Origin: Acridotheres tristis
Taxonomy: Eukaryota; Chordata; Aves; Passeriformes; Sturnidae
Direction: 5' to 3'
Length of the DNA: 64,000 nucleotides
NCBI GenBank assembly: GCA_037013685.1
Contig: CM072889.1
Coordinates: 4,721,976-4,785,975 of the forward strand
Part shown: positions 25,401 to 38,200 of the stretch, in pieces
Position numbering within the stretch: the first letter of the stretch is position 1
Layout of the letters: each line of letters opens with the position of its first letter
Notes under the pieces: model-generated
What the model saw: the letters and a program-made list of their open reading frames with translations, nothing else
Told to the model about the DNA's origin: nothing
Databases searched by the model: none
Position numbers and translations under genes: made by a program

Positions 25401-28400
25401 TTTACTGTCCTCTCTGTATTTGTTCCTTTTGACAAGAGGATCTTGTCAATCTGCCAGCATTAGGAGAAAACATGAGAGAACAATAAACATTCCACATTTG
25501 TAAACATGCTTTTTTTGCTCCTCCAAACCCCTTGCTGTTAAGCAACCAGCTCCTTTTCCTGCTGTGGGTTAATGGGGCTTTTAGCCTGTGATCTGCCAGG
25601 GATGAAGCTGCTGCCCATGGAGCTCAGGCTGCTCAGTCCAGCACAGAGGAGCAGAGCACAAACACTTCCAGCAGCCTCTGTTTCTGGTAGCTTCCATGGT
25701 GAGGGCTGGTCGTGGAGGAGGTTCTTTGGCTGCTCTCTGTTGGCTGCAATAAAATTTACAGATTGCACACCCTATGAGCCAGATTGTTAGATTTAGATAA
25801 ATAACACCCCTCCAGACAGGTGCAGAGGATCCCAAAGCTCCCAGGTGTGCCCTCCAGAGCAGGGTGCCCATCAGGGAATGAGGGGTGTGTGCCAGCATCC
25901 CAGCCTGGCACCGGGCAGGTCAGGTGTGTGTGAGCCACAGCCTTGATACGTGGCAGCAGTGCCAGACTGGGAGCTAATCCTGGCCTTTTCAGGAAAATGT
26001 GCTTGTGGCCCAGATTTTCACAGCTTGCCAAAGGATACTGCAGAGATTCATTGTTTGCCCCAGGGGTCTGACAGTTTTTTGCCGACAGAGGTTCTTGCAG
26101 AAAGGCCTGAACAAAATCAGTTATTCTAACCTGCATGGAAGCATGAGACCTTATTTCTGAGATTTAAAGTGACACATCCAGTACTTACTTTTTTCCCCTT
26201 TAAATATGGAAAAATGAAAACCAGGAATGCTACAGAACACCTTAGATTTTATTTTCTAGATGGATTTCTCCTCCATTTTGCTCAGTGGAAGCAGGCTACA
26301 GGTAAATAGCTGTAAGCATAAGGCACCTGGGAATGGCTTCCTACAAAATCCATGAGAGGAGATTCTGACTATGCTAAAGTCAGTGGGAACATTGACAGGA
26401 CACGCAGAGAGGCTAGGACTTCTGCCAGAGCAATTTTCTGTCTCCTCTAACCTCTTCACTCTCTTCCTGCCTGGTTATGACTGCAGCTCATGGCAGGACT
26501 GCAGCAGCATCTTTCACCTGAGATGGGTCTGAGATGTTTTGCTGCTCTCCCTTGAGTCTGAGGAAATCTCTTCTGCCACTGCAATGGAGCTCCTTTCATG
26601 CCATGGCTGTTCATTAGGTTTAGTATCATCAGAGCCAGTCTCCTGTTAGAGCTTTATGGAATTTACAGGTAAGAGAAATGGGCTGGCATTTGCCCAGGTA
26701 AGGTGACCCAGAGTTGCACAGTGTGGAGCCTTCAGCTCAGTGCTGGAGCGTGCTCCTGATCTGGGCAGGGACTGATTCTAAAGTGTGTTTTTTGGGCATC
26801 CATTTGCTTAATGTGGATTGGCATGAAAAGCTTCTTGTGATTGCCTTTGCATTAGCTTGGTGGGACTGGCTCTCCCTAAAGTTCTTGTGTTTTGCTTTTC
26901 CTGCTGCAAAAGGAGTGAACTCCTCTCTTCTGGGTTGGCTGAGACTGCTGAGGGCTTTTTGTTAATTTCATTGATTAACTTGATTAAAAACCAAAAATGT
27001 TTAAAAGATAAAGGAAGCAAACTCACCTTAGAAAAATATTATGCTGAGCTACATAATTCAAATGAGAAAGTGAAATCACAAAGATCACAAGGGGAGTTTT
27101 CCTGATCCCACAGGAATGCAGGATTGAAAAGAACTTTCTGACTTCTTGTGTCCTATTGTTACCAAGTATCATTAAGACACTGAGCTGCTGCAGTTATATC
27201 TTCCATTTTTCAGAGCCTCTTTCCTTCCAGCTGCCTTCTTTTGGGATATTTAGGATAAAATATGTGTGTTTCAGCGTGTAGCAACAGAAAGCCAGGACAA
27301 ATCTCTTAGCGACTTATTATGAAATCAAAACCCTTAACTTTCTTGCAAAGAAGCAGTTTTTAAATAGAAAATCCTAACACTGCAGTGTGAAAAAACAGAG
27401 CCTCCATTCACCTTCGTACTTTCTGAGAGGCAAATGTGCTTTGAAACTTTTCTTCAAAAGCTGATAAACTGGGCTGCTTTCCCTTTTGAGATTTATCCAG
27501 TGCAACCTGTTACCAGAATTTCCTCTCTTACAGCTCTACCAGGGCTCAGGAAGCCATCACGGGGTCAGCTGTGCCCATCAGCCCTACACTGGGTAAGGCT
27601 GGGCAATGAGTAGCAATGAGAGCAGGCTGCAGAGCAGGTTAGGTAACAAAGCCCCAGTGTGCTCTTGGTGAAGTGGGGGTGAGATTTTTTTCAGCATTCC
27701 CAGCTCCACAGCTCAGCTGGAGATGTGGTGTCACCACAAAACACACCATAGAAGAGATTCTAGGTAAGCACAAGCCACATAAACTATCACCCAGGCATCT
27801 CAGGATGTTTCCTTGGATGCTACCTCTACAAATGTGGAGAAGAAACTGGCAGAGTTCACTTTTGCCCTGCCTGTTCCTAAAAGGTGAAGGGAAATGTTAA
27901 AATACTTTAGATTATTTCAGTGGAGTAAATTGTATTACACTGGTTGAACATATGGCCTTATATTTTTCCAGTTTACCCACAGCTCATATGTTGCATCCAA
28001 TCAGGGAGCTGTTTTTCATATTTTAGACATCAAATTGGATGGGTCTGTCCTGCTTGCTTGGTGAAATTGAGAATTGCCCAACCAAAATACATCTTTTATG
28101 TGCAAGAATGACTCATTAGAATAGTTTTGAATTACACTAATTTAAATGTTTTTATTTAATGCAAATAGTAAAGTTTTAGATCCAATTTTAGTTTTTATTT
28201 CATCCTTTTGCTCAAAATTTTTTGAAGATGCAACAAGTTTTAAATTTCAGAGGAGTGTAAAGCCCCCAAAGTCTGTAGTGTGTATAGTTACATTTTTGCT
28301 TTATAGATCTCTGTTTTACTGATGTCAGTTTAAACACAGCAGCAGTTTTAATGCCGTCAGTGCAATCTTCTCATGCCCAATTTGCTTCTACATCAGTGAA

Positions 28401-29636
28401 GCTAAATGTGCTTTAAAATGCATGAACCTTTATTTACTTTTTATGACAATAGCCTGTTGGATCCAGTAGGAGCTTTGTAAGTGCATTGCCTCAATGTAAT
28501 TAACTTTTATGAGTTTAGTTGAAAAGAAATATAAACTCACATGCTCTGTAGCAAACCAGAAATTGATAGAAGATAATGGGAAAACCAGAACTGTTATGTA
28601 TAAGAAGAAAGACCCTATGATGATAAACTGTTCCAGCAGTAAATTTGGTTTCATAAAGGCACTAGGCAGATCATGGAGATACCAAATAGAATGAAGAAAG
28701 GTTATGTATTTTCCAGAGATTTAGCCTCATCTGAGAGGAAAAGCAGCACCAGCTCCAGGCACTGGAGCCATGTGAGACACAGGTGCCCAGAGTACTCCTT
28801 GGGTATGTTTCATCCCCATTCTTAAAATTTTAAAATCAAGAGAAAGGATTTAACTGGAATTGCAAACGTTTTACCAAGACTGAGTTAATTTTAGTCTTTG
28901 CTGTTTTACATACAGGTTTACCTGTGTGCTCCTCATTTGGAGAAAAACCCAGTTAAAATGCTCACTGCCTCCCCAGCCACACCACAAAGCCTGGTGTCCC
29001 AACACCCCAGTGAGCAAGGGAGCTGCCTGCACCTGAATGAAAGAGTAGCAACTCCTCTTAATCTTTACCCTAACATTAGTTAAGTGAGAAATAAAATATT
29101 CTCCACTTAGGAGCATCCTATTTGTGACCCAGATTTTAAGACATAGCTGTGATCATGGGTGAGCTGTGATAGAGGAGTGCATCTCAGTGGCTTCTGCCAC
29201 TCTGTCCATCCTGAACACCCCATACCAGTTATTGCTTTTACTTATGCTTTCTCTTACCCACAAGTTCCTTGTTTTCCTTCCTAGAAGGTGACTGCAGCTA
29301 AATCTAGCAACACTTCCATGCACCAAATATCTGAGATGTATTATCTCATGCTGAGAACTTGCTCTCTTGCTAACCTCAGCAGAGTGAAATTTGGCTGAGG
29401 AAGTAGAATGTGTTTCTCCACACTTTTCAAGGAACAGCCACAATTTCCAGGAACGTTCCTATTGCAGTCTGTTGTAAAGATTAACACATGGCTTCATTTT
29501 CCTGGATGCAGCTGCAGATAGCAGAGAACTCGAGGGAAACCCCAGAACTCCAAGGCTGGTCAGCTGTATTTCTGTTCTCTGTCTGGATTTAACATTGAAA
29601 AGCTCTTTCATCCTTGTTCAGTCTCTGTTCTGTGTT

Positions 29637-29907
29637 AACAGAATCGTTCAGGTTGGGGAAGACCTCTGGGATCATCAAATCAAACCATAAACCTGACACT
29701 ACCAGGGGCACCACCAAACCATGTCCCTGAGCACCACATCCTTGTATCTTCTGAACTCTGACAGGGACTCACATCCCATCACTTCCCTGGGCAGCTTTTT
29801 GCAGTGCTTGACTACCCTTCAATGAAGAAATTTTTTTTGTAATATGCAATCTAAACTTCCTACAGCACAACTTGAGGCTGTTTTCTCTCATCACTTGAGA
29901 AATTTGC
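29637..29907 (-). mobile_element. CR1 LINE fragment, reverse orientation
   Basis: The + strand follows the reverse complement of the CR1 3' region in order: AACAGAATCGTTCAGGTTGG, AAACCATAAACCTGACAC, ACCATGTCCCTGAGCACCAC, CACTTCCCTGGGCAGC, GAAGAAATTTTT and CACAACTTGAGGCTG. It is a 5'-truncated copy covering only the terminal few hundred bases. The missing terminal octamer repeats and the substitutions suggest moderate age. No open frame. Confidence 0.9.
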
Positions 29908-32082
29908 TGTTTGATGCAAATGGATGCCTCATCTGCATTTTGCTCTTCGATGTATTTGTGTACATCCTGACATATTTGGTGCTTTTTCTCTATAATGTTA
30001 TGGGAAGCACTGTGTGAAAAGAAGTAAAATTTCTTTTTAGTTTATGGTAACTTTATGTGATCAATACAATAGTATCATAATTTCTTGCCTTAAGGGCTTA
30101 ACCTGAATGCTGTTGAAATGCCAAGACCTGATCAATAGACTGCTGCATTTTTAGAAGACATGGATTTTGTGGACCACGTCAGCTTTTGTGTTCAAAAAGA
30201 TGGGCAAAATCACTGCCATTGGGCAGACCAATACATCTACAGACAGCTGCTTTACACAACATGCAAAGAAACACAGAGAAGTGAGGTGAAATCTTTAGTA
30301 CTCCCTTGAATATGTTTTAAGACAAATATCCCAGTGTAATATATTAGTTTAAATTATGCATGTTTCTACGATTGGGTCAATTAACTTAGAATTAACTTTT
30401 TCATTCTACTTCCTTTCCCATCCATCAGTCGAATTGATATAAAATTCTACTCAGCAAATTATTATTTTACTGTCTCTATCCAATTCGTGTGACATATTCC
30501 TTGAAATTCTCGTTCTAGAGTTGTCTATTATTCATTAAAATACCCTCATAAGTTAGTTCACTTCCTTGAGACCTAACAGTAAGAGTAGCAGTAAGTTCCC
30601 ACTTTGTGTTTTATCGGCACATTCTGGGAAACAGGCTCTATGTAATTCATCTGCTTGCATGGAAATCAAATGAAAATTACATAGATGGAAGAGGGACCAC
30701 ATGCCAATTCCTCTGTCTTGCACTATTTTGCACAAAATACAATCTTTTCCTGAATGGACAAATTACAAGGGGAACTGAATGAATCTTTACTGGCTATTCT
30801 GCCAAAATTGCCATTGAAGATGCTAATGGCAGGAGGGGAATCTGTGCATGAACCTGTCATGGAGACTAGGCTGTCATTAAGAATACATGCTACATTGAAA
30901 ATTGGGTTTTGTGCATTGGTTTCAAAGATATATTCCATTTTTCCAGTCTCTGTGTTTTCTGGTTGTAACAAGTTTTTTTGTTGGAAAAGTTTGCTGTTCC
31001 TGCAGGCAGTCTGATAAGCCCAGTGACAGCAGTGAGTGAATCTCTCATCCAAGATGCTGTCTTGCTTCCTAGATTAAAAGAGTTCAGGACTAGAAAGTTC
31101 AATGAGTAATATACAAACATGAAGTGTTCCTCTATCAGCTCTTAGGTGTGAGATTTGATGGGCAAGGCAGGATGGTTGATAAGGCTCTGTTGATTCACGG
31201 TTGTTTATTTGGGGTTTATTTGGGTGGTTTGATTTCCATTTCTGTTGACATATTGGTGGGAGCCTCAGTTCTCCAGCAGCACTGGAGTTATCAGGACAGA
31301 CCAGTTGTTATTCTGACCAATACCTCTCCACCTTCTGATGTATATTTTGTTCTGCAACGTGTTTGTTTTTGGTAAGATTTGGGTGGTTTGCTTGTTTTTA
31401 TAAATGTCTATTTCCATCCTCAATCAGAGACAGCAGCTGTATGGAAAGGTCTCGGTGTTGCTGAGATATGGAAATTGTATAACAGGCTTTTACCATACCT
31501 GTTTGGCACCCACTGGGATGCAGGTGACTGTAAATGCATGTCTGACACCCATGAATATTGATGGCTGGTTCTGGGAGGCAGCAGACTTCTGCCCTTCTGC
31601 CTGTGCATTTGTTCTGAATGGAAATTACTTCTCGTTCCACTATTTAAATTTTGGATTTGTTGGATAAAATTTTGAATTTTCCAGTTGGACTTTTGTTGAT
31701 TTCTTCTGATCAGTCAATTTGAAATTAGCAGAAAGGGAGATTGCATTTTAACACAGGAGAAGCCAAGAGCAGTGAGTCTACTTTCTTGTTTAAATCTAGC
31801 TGGCTGTGTCAATCCAAGATGCACAGCAGCAGAACAAGATTGATTGCTAGAACACAGCAAGTTGATGTTGACAAGCATGAATACAGGAAAAACAACTTTC
31901 AGGATGAAGTCCTTTACATATACCTTTTACACCTTACTTTATCTACTTTCCATAATGATTCTTCCAAGATTTTCTAGTCCATTTTGGGATAGGTGCCTCT
32001 TGTACCTTGGGAGTAGCTAATTATACATAGAAATCATATTATTCATTTGTGTTTGTGAAACTTTAGACAACAATTAGAATTT

Positions 32083-32549
32083 TAGAATCATAGAATATCC
32101 TATAAGTTGGAAAGGACCCTCAAGGATGATTGTGTACAACTCCTGGCCTTGCACAGGAAACCCCAAAAATCCCACCACGTGCCTGAGAGCATTGTCTAAA
32201 TGCTCCTTGAGCTCTCTCAGGCTTGGGGCTGTGTTTACTTCCCTGGGCAGCCCCTTCCAGTGCCCAACCACCCTCTGGGTGAAGAATTTTTTCCTAATTT
32301 CCAGCCTAACCCTGCCCTGACTTGGCTTCAGGCCATTTCCTCGGGTCCTTCATTGGTCACCAGAGAAGAGATCAGTGTCTTCTCCTGACATGGGGAAGCT
32401 GCAGACCTCAGTGAGGTCTGTTCTCAGTCTCCTTTTCTTGTGGCACCCAAAACTGTCCCTAGCACTCAAGGTGAGGCCACCCCAGTGAGAGCAGAGTGGA
32501 CAATCCCCTCCCTTGACTGGCTGGCGATGCTGTGCCTGATGAACAGCAC
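32083..32549 (-). mobile_element. CR1 LINE fragment with intact 3' terminus, reverse orientation
   Basis: The left edge TAGAATCATAGAAT is the reverse complement of the ATTCTATG-type octamer repeat that ends CR1 elements. It is followed by GTTGGAAAGGACCCTCAAGG, a GGGCAGCCCCTTCCAGTGCC block, GTGAAGAATTTTTTCCTAAT, and then a stretch near the end of ORF2 finishing GCCTGATGAACAGCAC. The element is 5'-truncated, about 467 bp long, and the least diverged of the three copies here. Its right edge is estimated, because the AT-rich sequence after it carries no sharp boundary. Confidence 0.9.
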
Positions 32550-32586
32550 CTATTTTATTATGTTTTGCTGGATTATTATGTTAACA

Positions 32587-32698
32587 CATTATTTTATTAT
32601 TGTAGTTATCACTGGGTTTGATTTGTAATCAAGTGCAAGATTACACTGTAATAATAGTATAACCATGATAATAAAATAATGTTGCACTTGATTACAAA
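32587..32698. repeat. Interlocked pair of perfect inverted repeats
   Basis: Two perfect inverted repeats overlap in the order A-B-A'-B'. A (14 bp, CATTATTTTATTAT, 32587-32600) pairs with 32668-32681. B (17 bp, TTTGTAATCAAGTGCAA, 32622-32638) pairs with 32682-32698. A' and B' touch each other, whereas A and B are 21 bp apart. The arms cannot both form simple hairpins at once. The cluster lies in AT-rich DNA just beyond the CR1 copy. Confidence 0.85.
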
Positions 32699-34506
32699 GC
32701 AAAAACAAGCCTATCAAAACCCCCAATGGTATAACTTAACTAAATAAAATTTCTTTAGTTTCCTTTACCACCTCATGAGACCACTATAATTTTCTGGGTA
32801 ATAGTATTCTTCCTAATATATCAGTACACCCACGCTTCATTTATCCATGTTAAATTAAACTTCTACTTCATGTTAATGGAACTTACAATAGGCCTACAAT
32901 TTCTGCAAAACTCAGAGGAGTACAACTGTACCCAAAGGGTGGTCACATGTTAAGTTTCACTTTCTCTGATGTTACCTTCCAGGAATAGGGTCCACATGCC
33001 AAAACATTGTTATGGGAAATGGGATCACTTGTCCTGAACTGCAATTTTCAACACAGACCTTCTCAGCATTCAAAACTGGGTATTTGCATAATTTGTCAGA
33101 GATAGACAAAAAGGCAGGACTGATGTTGCTGCCTGTTTATTTTCTTTTTGGCTGAGAAATGTCACCTGAATTTCAGGAAGTGAGGATGGAGGTACATGTG
33201 TTAGCTTCATCTGAAGTGTTTCTAAACCTTTGGATCTGTAAAAAAGCCACGCTGAGTTGACTCTTATGTGCCTGATCCAACAGTTTCACAACAATTAGGC
33301 ATTTTATAGGCTGTATGCACTGCAGTAGGAAAACACCATAACCTCAGATTAAATCACATTCCAACTTCAAGTCTTTTATGGTGGACTCAGAGAAGTGAGT
33401 AGTTTTAATTATTAACAAGTTGTGCACAAAATGCTTACAATAATGGAAATCCTTAACATCATGTGGTTTTACGAGTTGGATTGTGGCATACATATAAATT
33501 ACCAATCTGTCGCTTGGAGTACAGGGATGATTTAAAATTATGTTTCATTAGGCTGGTTGGGGTGCAACAGCTCATCTTGGAGGGCATGCAGTGAGCAGGG
33601 CTGCAGGAATCCTGTTCTAGTCAAGATAAACACTGCAGTTTCATTCACAGCCAGCCTTCCCAGACCCCTGCTTTCCCAGGGGTGCTTTGGATGCTTGTGA
33701 CAGGATGACCTATCCTTTTCACAGCAAGGGGCTTGGGACAAGCCAGCTTTCTCTGAGCATCATATCCAGGTGGGAGGTTGATTCCCAGCCAGTCTGAGTG
33801 GAAATTCCTACAGGAGGGCCAGCAGCTGAGCCCTCCCATCTGTAGCATCTCATCTCATCTGTAGCACTGGCTGAAGATGGAGTTATCCTGCAGGCCTGGC
33901 AGGTGCAAAGGAAAGAACTGCAGCATGCCAAGGTGAAGGCTGCAGGCCTTCTTCCCTCCCAGGCTTGACACAGAGACATCCCCAGACCATGATTGTCCAC
34001 ACTCCCCCACCAAGGTGCTGGATTAAACATGAGCCTTTAATGCTGGGGAGAAGTGAGGGAGGGTTGCAGCAGGGGCTCTCTGCTCACACACCCATGTCCT
34101 GGGGGGGTCTGGGCTGTCTAGGAAAGCCGCCTGTGCTGCTGAGAGAAATGAGCTCCCTGGCAGGCTTATCAGCCAATAAAGCTTTCAGACCTAGTCTTCT
34201 TGTGGAAAATTACTTTCCAGGCCTGTGAAAGGAGCCTCCAGGGTTTCCATAGGGAGGCAAAATGAGGAAACATCTAAGAATTATGGTAAAATGGGGAAAA
34301 AGTGAAGAAGGACTGCTAGGTAACTGACATTAACTTCAGACTTTGAAACATTGTGCTGGAAGATATAGGCTAATGAAATAATATTTTTCAAGTGTTGTTC
34401 AAGATTTGAGAAGAGATCAAATGGTTAAATAACTTAGTCTATTTTAGTGGCACTTATTTCCTCTCATTTTTACATCTTATTCTTCAGTTAAAAGACAATT
34501 ATCAGC

Positions 34507-35208
34507 TGTCCTGGTTTAGGGCGAATTTGGGGAAAAACCTCCGGAAGGAGCCCCCAGACAGCAAACCCCATGACTCCTCCCCCCCACCACCGGGTTCGGG
34601 AAGAATTTCCTCAGAGAAGAGTGGGAAAAAAGACCTGTTTATTTAACAAGCAAAACACTCCCCAGCACAGGGAAACAACAACACCAGCTGACAAAAAACT
34701 CTTTCACTGTTCTGAAGGGATGGCAATCTCAGTCTCTCCGGCGAGTGGTCGCCCAGTTATCAGTCTCTGGCGCTGGGGAATGACTGCTGCAGGTGACAGA
34801 GTGTAGACTCCCGGTGTTTCTTGGGGTTTCCCAGGTCCCCGTCCAGAACAGGTCCAGATGGTATCCAGGAGAGGGAGGGGACGGGGTGGAAAAGAAAACA
34901 GTCCAGGGGAAAAGCTGGACTGCCTAGCTGAACTAACTAACAAGCAAAAGCAAGGGCAAAGCGAAGGAAAGAAAAAGAGGCAGAAGCGAGCAAGCAGGCA
35001 AGCAAGCAAGCAAGCAGGCAAGCAGGCAAGCAAGCAAGCAGAGCCAAAACCTCTCCTCAACACAGACCATGGGGGAGGTGAGCTGGCTGATAACAAGACA
35101 AAACAAAGCTTTACTTTCAGAGTCAGTCCTGTAAGCACAGGACATAATAGCAGACATAATCAGAACACACAATTGGAGATACAAACACCATAACATCACC
35201 CTAGGACA
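34507..35208. mobile_element. Second solo LTR, with target duplication
   Basis: A 702-bp element starts TGTCCTGGTTTAGGG and ends CACCCTAGGACA. It is flanked by the 5-bp duplication TCAGC (34502-34506 and 35209-35213), or 6 bp (ATCAGC) if the last A of the LTR is counted. It shares its opening and overall plan with the LTR at 21732, with a T-rich TTTATTTAACAAG segment in its left half, so both look like members of one ERVL-like superfamily. No retroviral gene remains. A tetranucleotide expansion lies inside it. Confidence 0.88.
34987..35042. repeat. (AAGC/AGGC)n microsatellite inside the LTR
   Basis: About 14 tandem tetranucleotides, mostly CAAG with interspersed CAGG, within the second solo LTR. 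It probably expanded after insertion. The long lysine-, glutamine- and cysteine/leucine-rich frames crossing it are artefacts of the repeat. Confidence 0.9.
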
Positions 35209-38200
35209 TCAGCAAAATTCCCTAAGTTTTTGTCTGGGTCACATCATACATCAAGAATCCTAGTAGATAACTGTGCATTTCTGGGTTCAAACTGGGCATA
35301 TTTTGCCCACTTGCATTTTTCAGCAGGTTATTTCTGTAGAGTATAGAACTGATTAGCAATACATGCATTTTCTAGTTCTTGTTAGAGTTCTTTAATTAAA
35401 TGTCTGTCTCTTGTTTACAGGATGAATTGTCCTCCACTCTTGTTTCAGAGAATGACCACAATCCTTCATTGTGCTGCCTTTTAGTTGGGGCAGGTTTCAC
35501 ATGCACAGATTTCTATGCTGAGTTGGTACATGGTGATCAACAAACACCTAGAGAAGTGACACTTGCTCACATGCTCACACACTTTCTTGGGATTGCTGCA
35601 CATGGAACAATGTTCATTAGCAAATTATTCCCTTGAGAGAGCCCCTGAAGGTCCTGTTTGCAGTGTGCTGAACTCCAGCCTGACGTTTCTGCTGTAATGA
35701 AAAGTGTGTCTGTTCTCAGTCAGGAGAGGTCTGGGCACAGGGGCAGAAATGCTTTGCAAGTGGGAGGTGCATTACCTAAGGTAATGACAGCAGGCCAGTA
35801 GATGGCACTGAGAATGGGGACCGGAATTTCTTGGCTTCTTAGCAGCCCCCAAATGATTGTTTTTGGCAGTGGCTACTGTGGAGCACTCTCACATTGGCAT
35901 TCCTACCTGTATAATCATGCCCATTACCTTGGAGGAAGCTAAATGTGGAATGTGTTTTGCTAATCCTGACAAATATCAAGAATGAAAATTATTAGCATGA
36001 CCAAAATACGGCTTCTTTGCTTTGGTTGAAGTGGTTTCTTGCCAGTATCAGTATCACCAACTGCTTGTACTGGCTTTTGACTTCATCAGACAACAAACTG
36101 TACCTCACACTGGCACAGCGAAGTGCAGCCAGAGCATTAACCCACTAATAGAAAAGCTGATTCATTGAACTCCTTCAATATCCCTAAATTCCCTGAAGCG
36201 CTTGTGTGTGGGTTACACTCTGCTTTGGCACAGGACTGGTGTAAGTGCAGGGTTGCACTGAATAGGGGCCAAAACAAGGATCACATCCTGGGCACATCAA
36301 GCAGCCTGCAGCAAGAGGGAGGCAAAGTCACTGACACTTTTCAAACAGCAGATCTCACATCATGCTCTATATCCCAAGCCATAGGGAAAAAATACTGAGT
36401 GCCAGGTATAGCAGACCAAACATCTGCATCTGTATGCTCAAAGCCAACACTGCTGGTTTGAAGAGCATGGTTTACAGTGAGTATGCAAATTCTTATCAAA
36501 TTTGTCATCTTCCTGGAAGATTTAGTAAAAACGTTGGCTAGTTAAAGATGACAGATCTGTGTTCTCTGAATAAGGAGCCCTTTATATCCAAAGCATATTT
36601 TATCTCTTACTGATATCAGGTATTTTATCACGATTTGGAGGCCAATTTGTCCAGCTGCATTGTCAGGAGGGAGCCTGAGCTGAGAAAGAGGAATAATCCC
36701 ATGTAGGCTCCCAGGCAGCTGTCAGCAGAGCACAGACATCTGAATTGCCACTGAGATATGCTTAAATAAAACCAAGTACCTAAAAAAAATCCTCTTTATG
36801 GTTTTGTGTGCTCTCACTAGCCCTAGAGCCAGGCCTAGGATCAAGGCAGAGTCTAAACTTGATTTGGTGTTAGGAACTCTGAGTTCAAGCAGATGGCTTC
36901 TGCTCAGCAGTCAGCTGTAATTGAATAATGCCGCATTCATTTTCAGTTCTGAATCTTAGTTTCCTCAAATGGTCTGTAGGCTTTGGCAGATATTTCTTGT
37001 GATAATGGCTCTTCCTCAATTTCATCAAAACTGGGAAAAAACACCTGTTACTGGCATGTTTGTGCACTTTGTTATGAGACAGATTATTTGAAAATATTTA
37101 TATTCTCATGTTCAGAAGGTATTTGAGTGACGTCTTTGTTTGCTTGTGGGCTTACTTTCCAGTGTGTTGTTCATTCAACTGTTGCTTTATTAGCTGTTTA
37201 AATAACAGGTGAAGGCTGATCTCTGACCTGCATGAAGGAAATTGAAGGAGAGGATGCTGTCCTGATGCTGTGCTGACATACAGAACATGAGTAAATAGAA
37301 AATGTTTACTGTTATGAATATTTTATTAGACGGTTTCATTTAGATAAATTATTATGAAGAACGTGTAGCTCAGAAGTGTGTGAAGAGATCATAGCTCTCT
37401 TGGAGTTAAAATGCTGGAAGGAACCCTTTATATGAACTTGCTGAAACAATTCAATTAATTGTATCATCGCTTCGTTAACTGTCCCTATCACTCAATGCAA
37501 AAATTCCAGATGCAAGTACAGATGCTTAAACAACAAGCAGAGAACAGCATTGAGCCTAGAAATTCATCCTCTGGCTTCAAACATAATTTTAGTCATTGCC
37601 AATAAATTTAAAAATCAATATAACACATGGATTTATGGAATGACAAATCACACCAGAATAATTTTGTATTTCCATAAGAGAAGAAATTCTGACATTGGGA
37701 TGTAAACAACATTCACTAGGTTTGCTTCTTAGCAAAAATCCCATTTTCCTAACAGGTTTGTTTTAAGTATAGTATATGGAAAGCTGGCTCCTTGCATTTA
37801 AAATATTACTTAAATGGAATTCAAGCACCTCTCCCTAGCTCAGATAATTATATCTAGCTTTAATTTTCCTTCTTTCTTATACGTCCTGTCAAGACTGCAA
37901 GTCATTGCAACACTGGATAGAAAGGAAATTCTAACAGTTAGTTAAAATTCTTATAACAGCATAGTGAGTGCAATTGTTTAATTTGCAATAAAATACAGTC
38001 ACATCGATTAATTGCTGTAACTTGTGAGACAAGAACCAAAATATCTCTGGAGGCACATTCAGCTTCTCTGGAGTTTCCCTCAGTGGTGGGGGGTTTCCAA
38101 AGGCGACCACGCTGCTCCATACTCAGGGGCCACTTGTGCCGTTCTGACAGCTCCAGGAGTTGAAAAACAAAAAGCTCAGAGGAAAACTGAAGCTCAGGAC

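Noticed and set aside
32750..32950. A possible nuclear copy of mitochondrial DNA, suggested by a hydrophobic frame around 32766-32930
   Set aside because: I could not match it to any mitochondrial gene, a stop lies just upstream in the frame, and the base composition does not differ from the surroundings.
34704..35199. Open frames of 88-144 codons, Cys/Leu- or Lys/Gln-rich
   Set aside because: They lie inside a solo LTR and cross its tetranucleotide repeat; no protein similarity.
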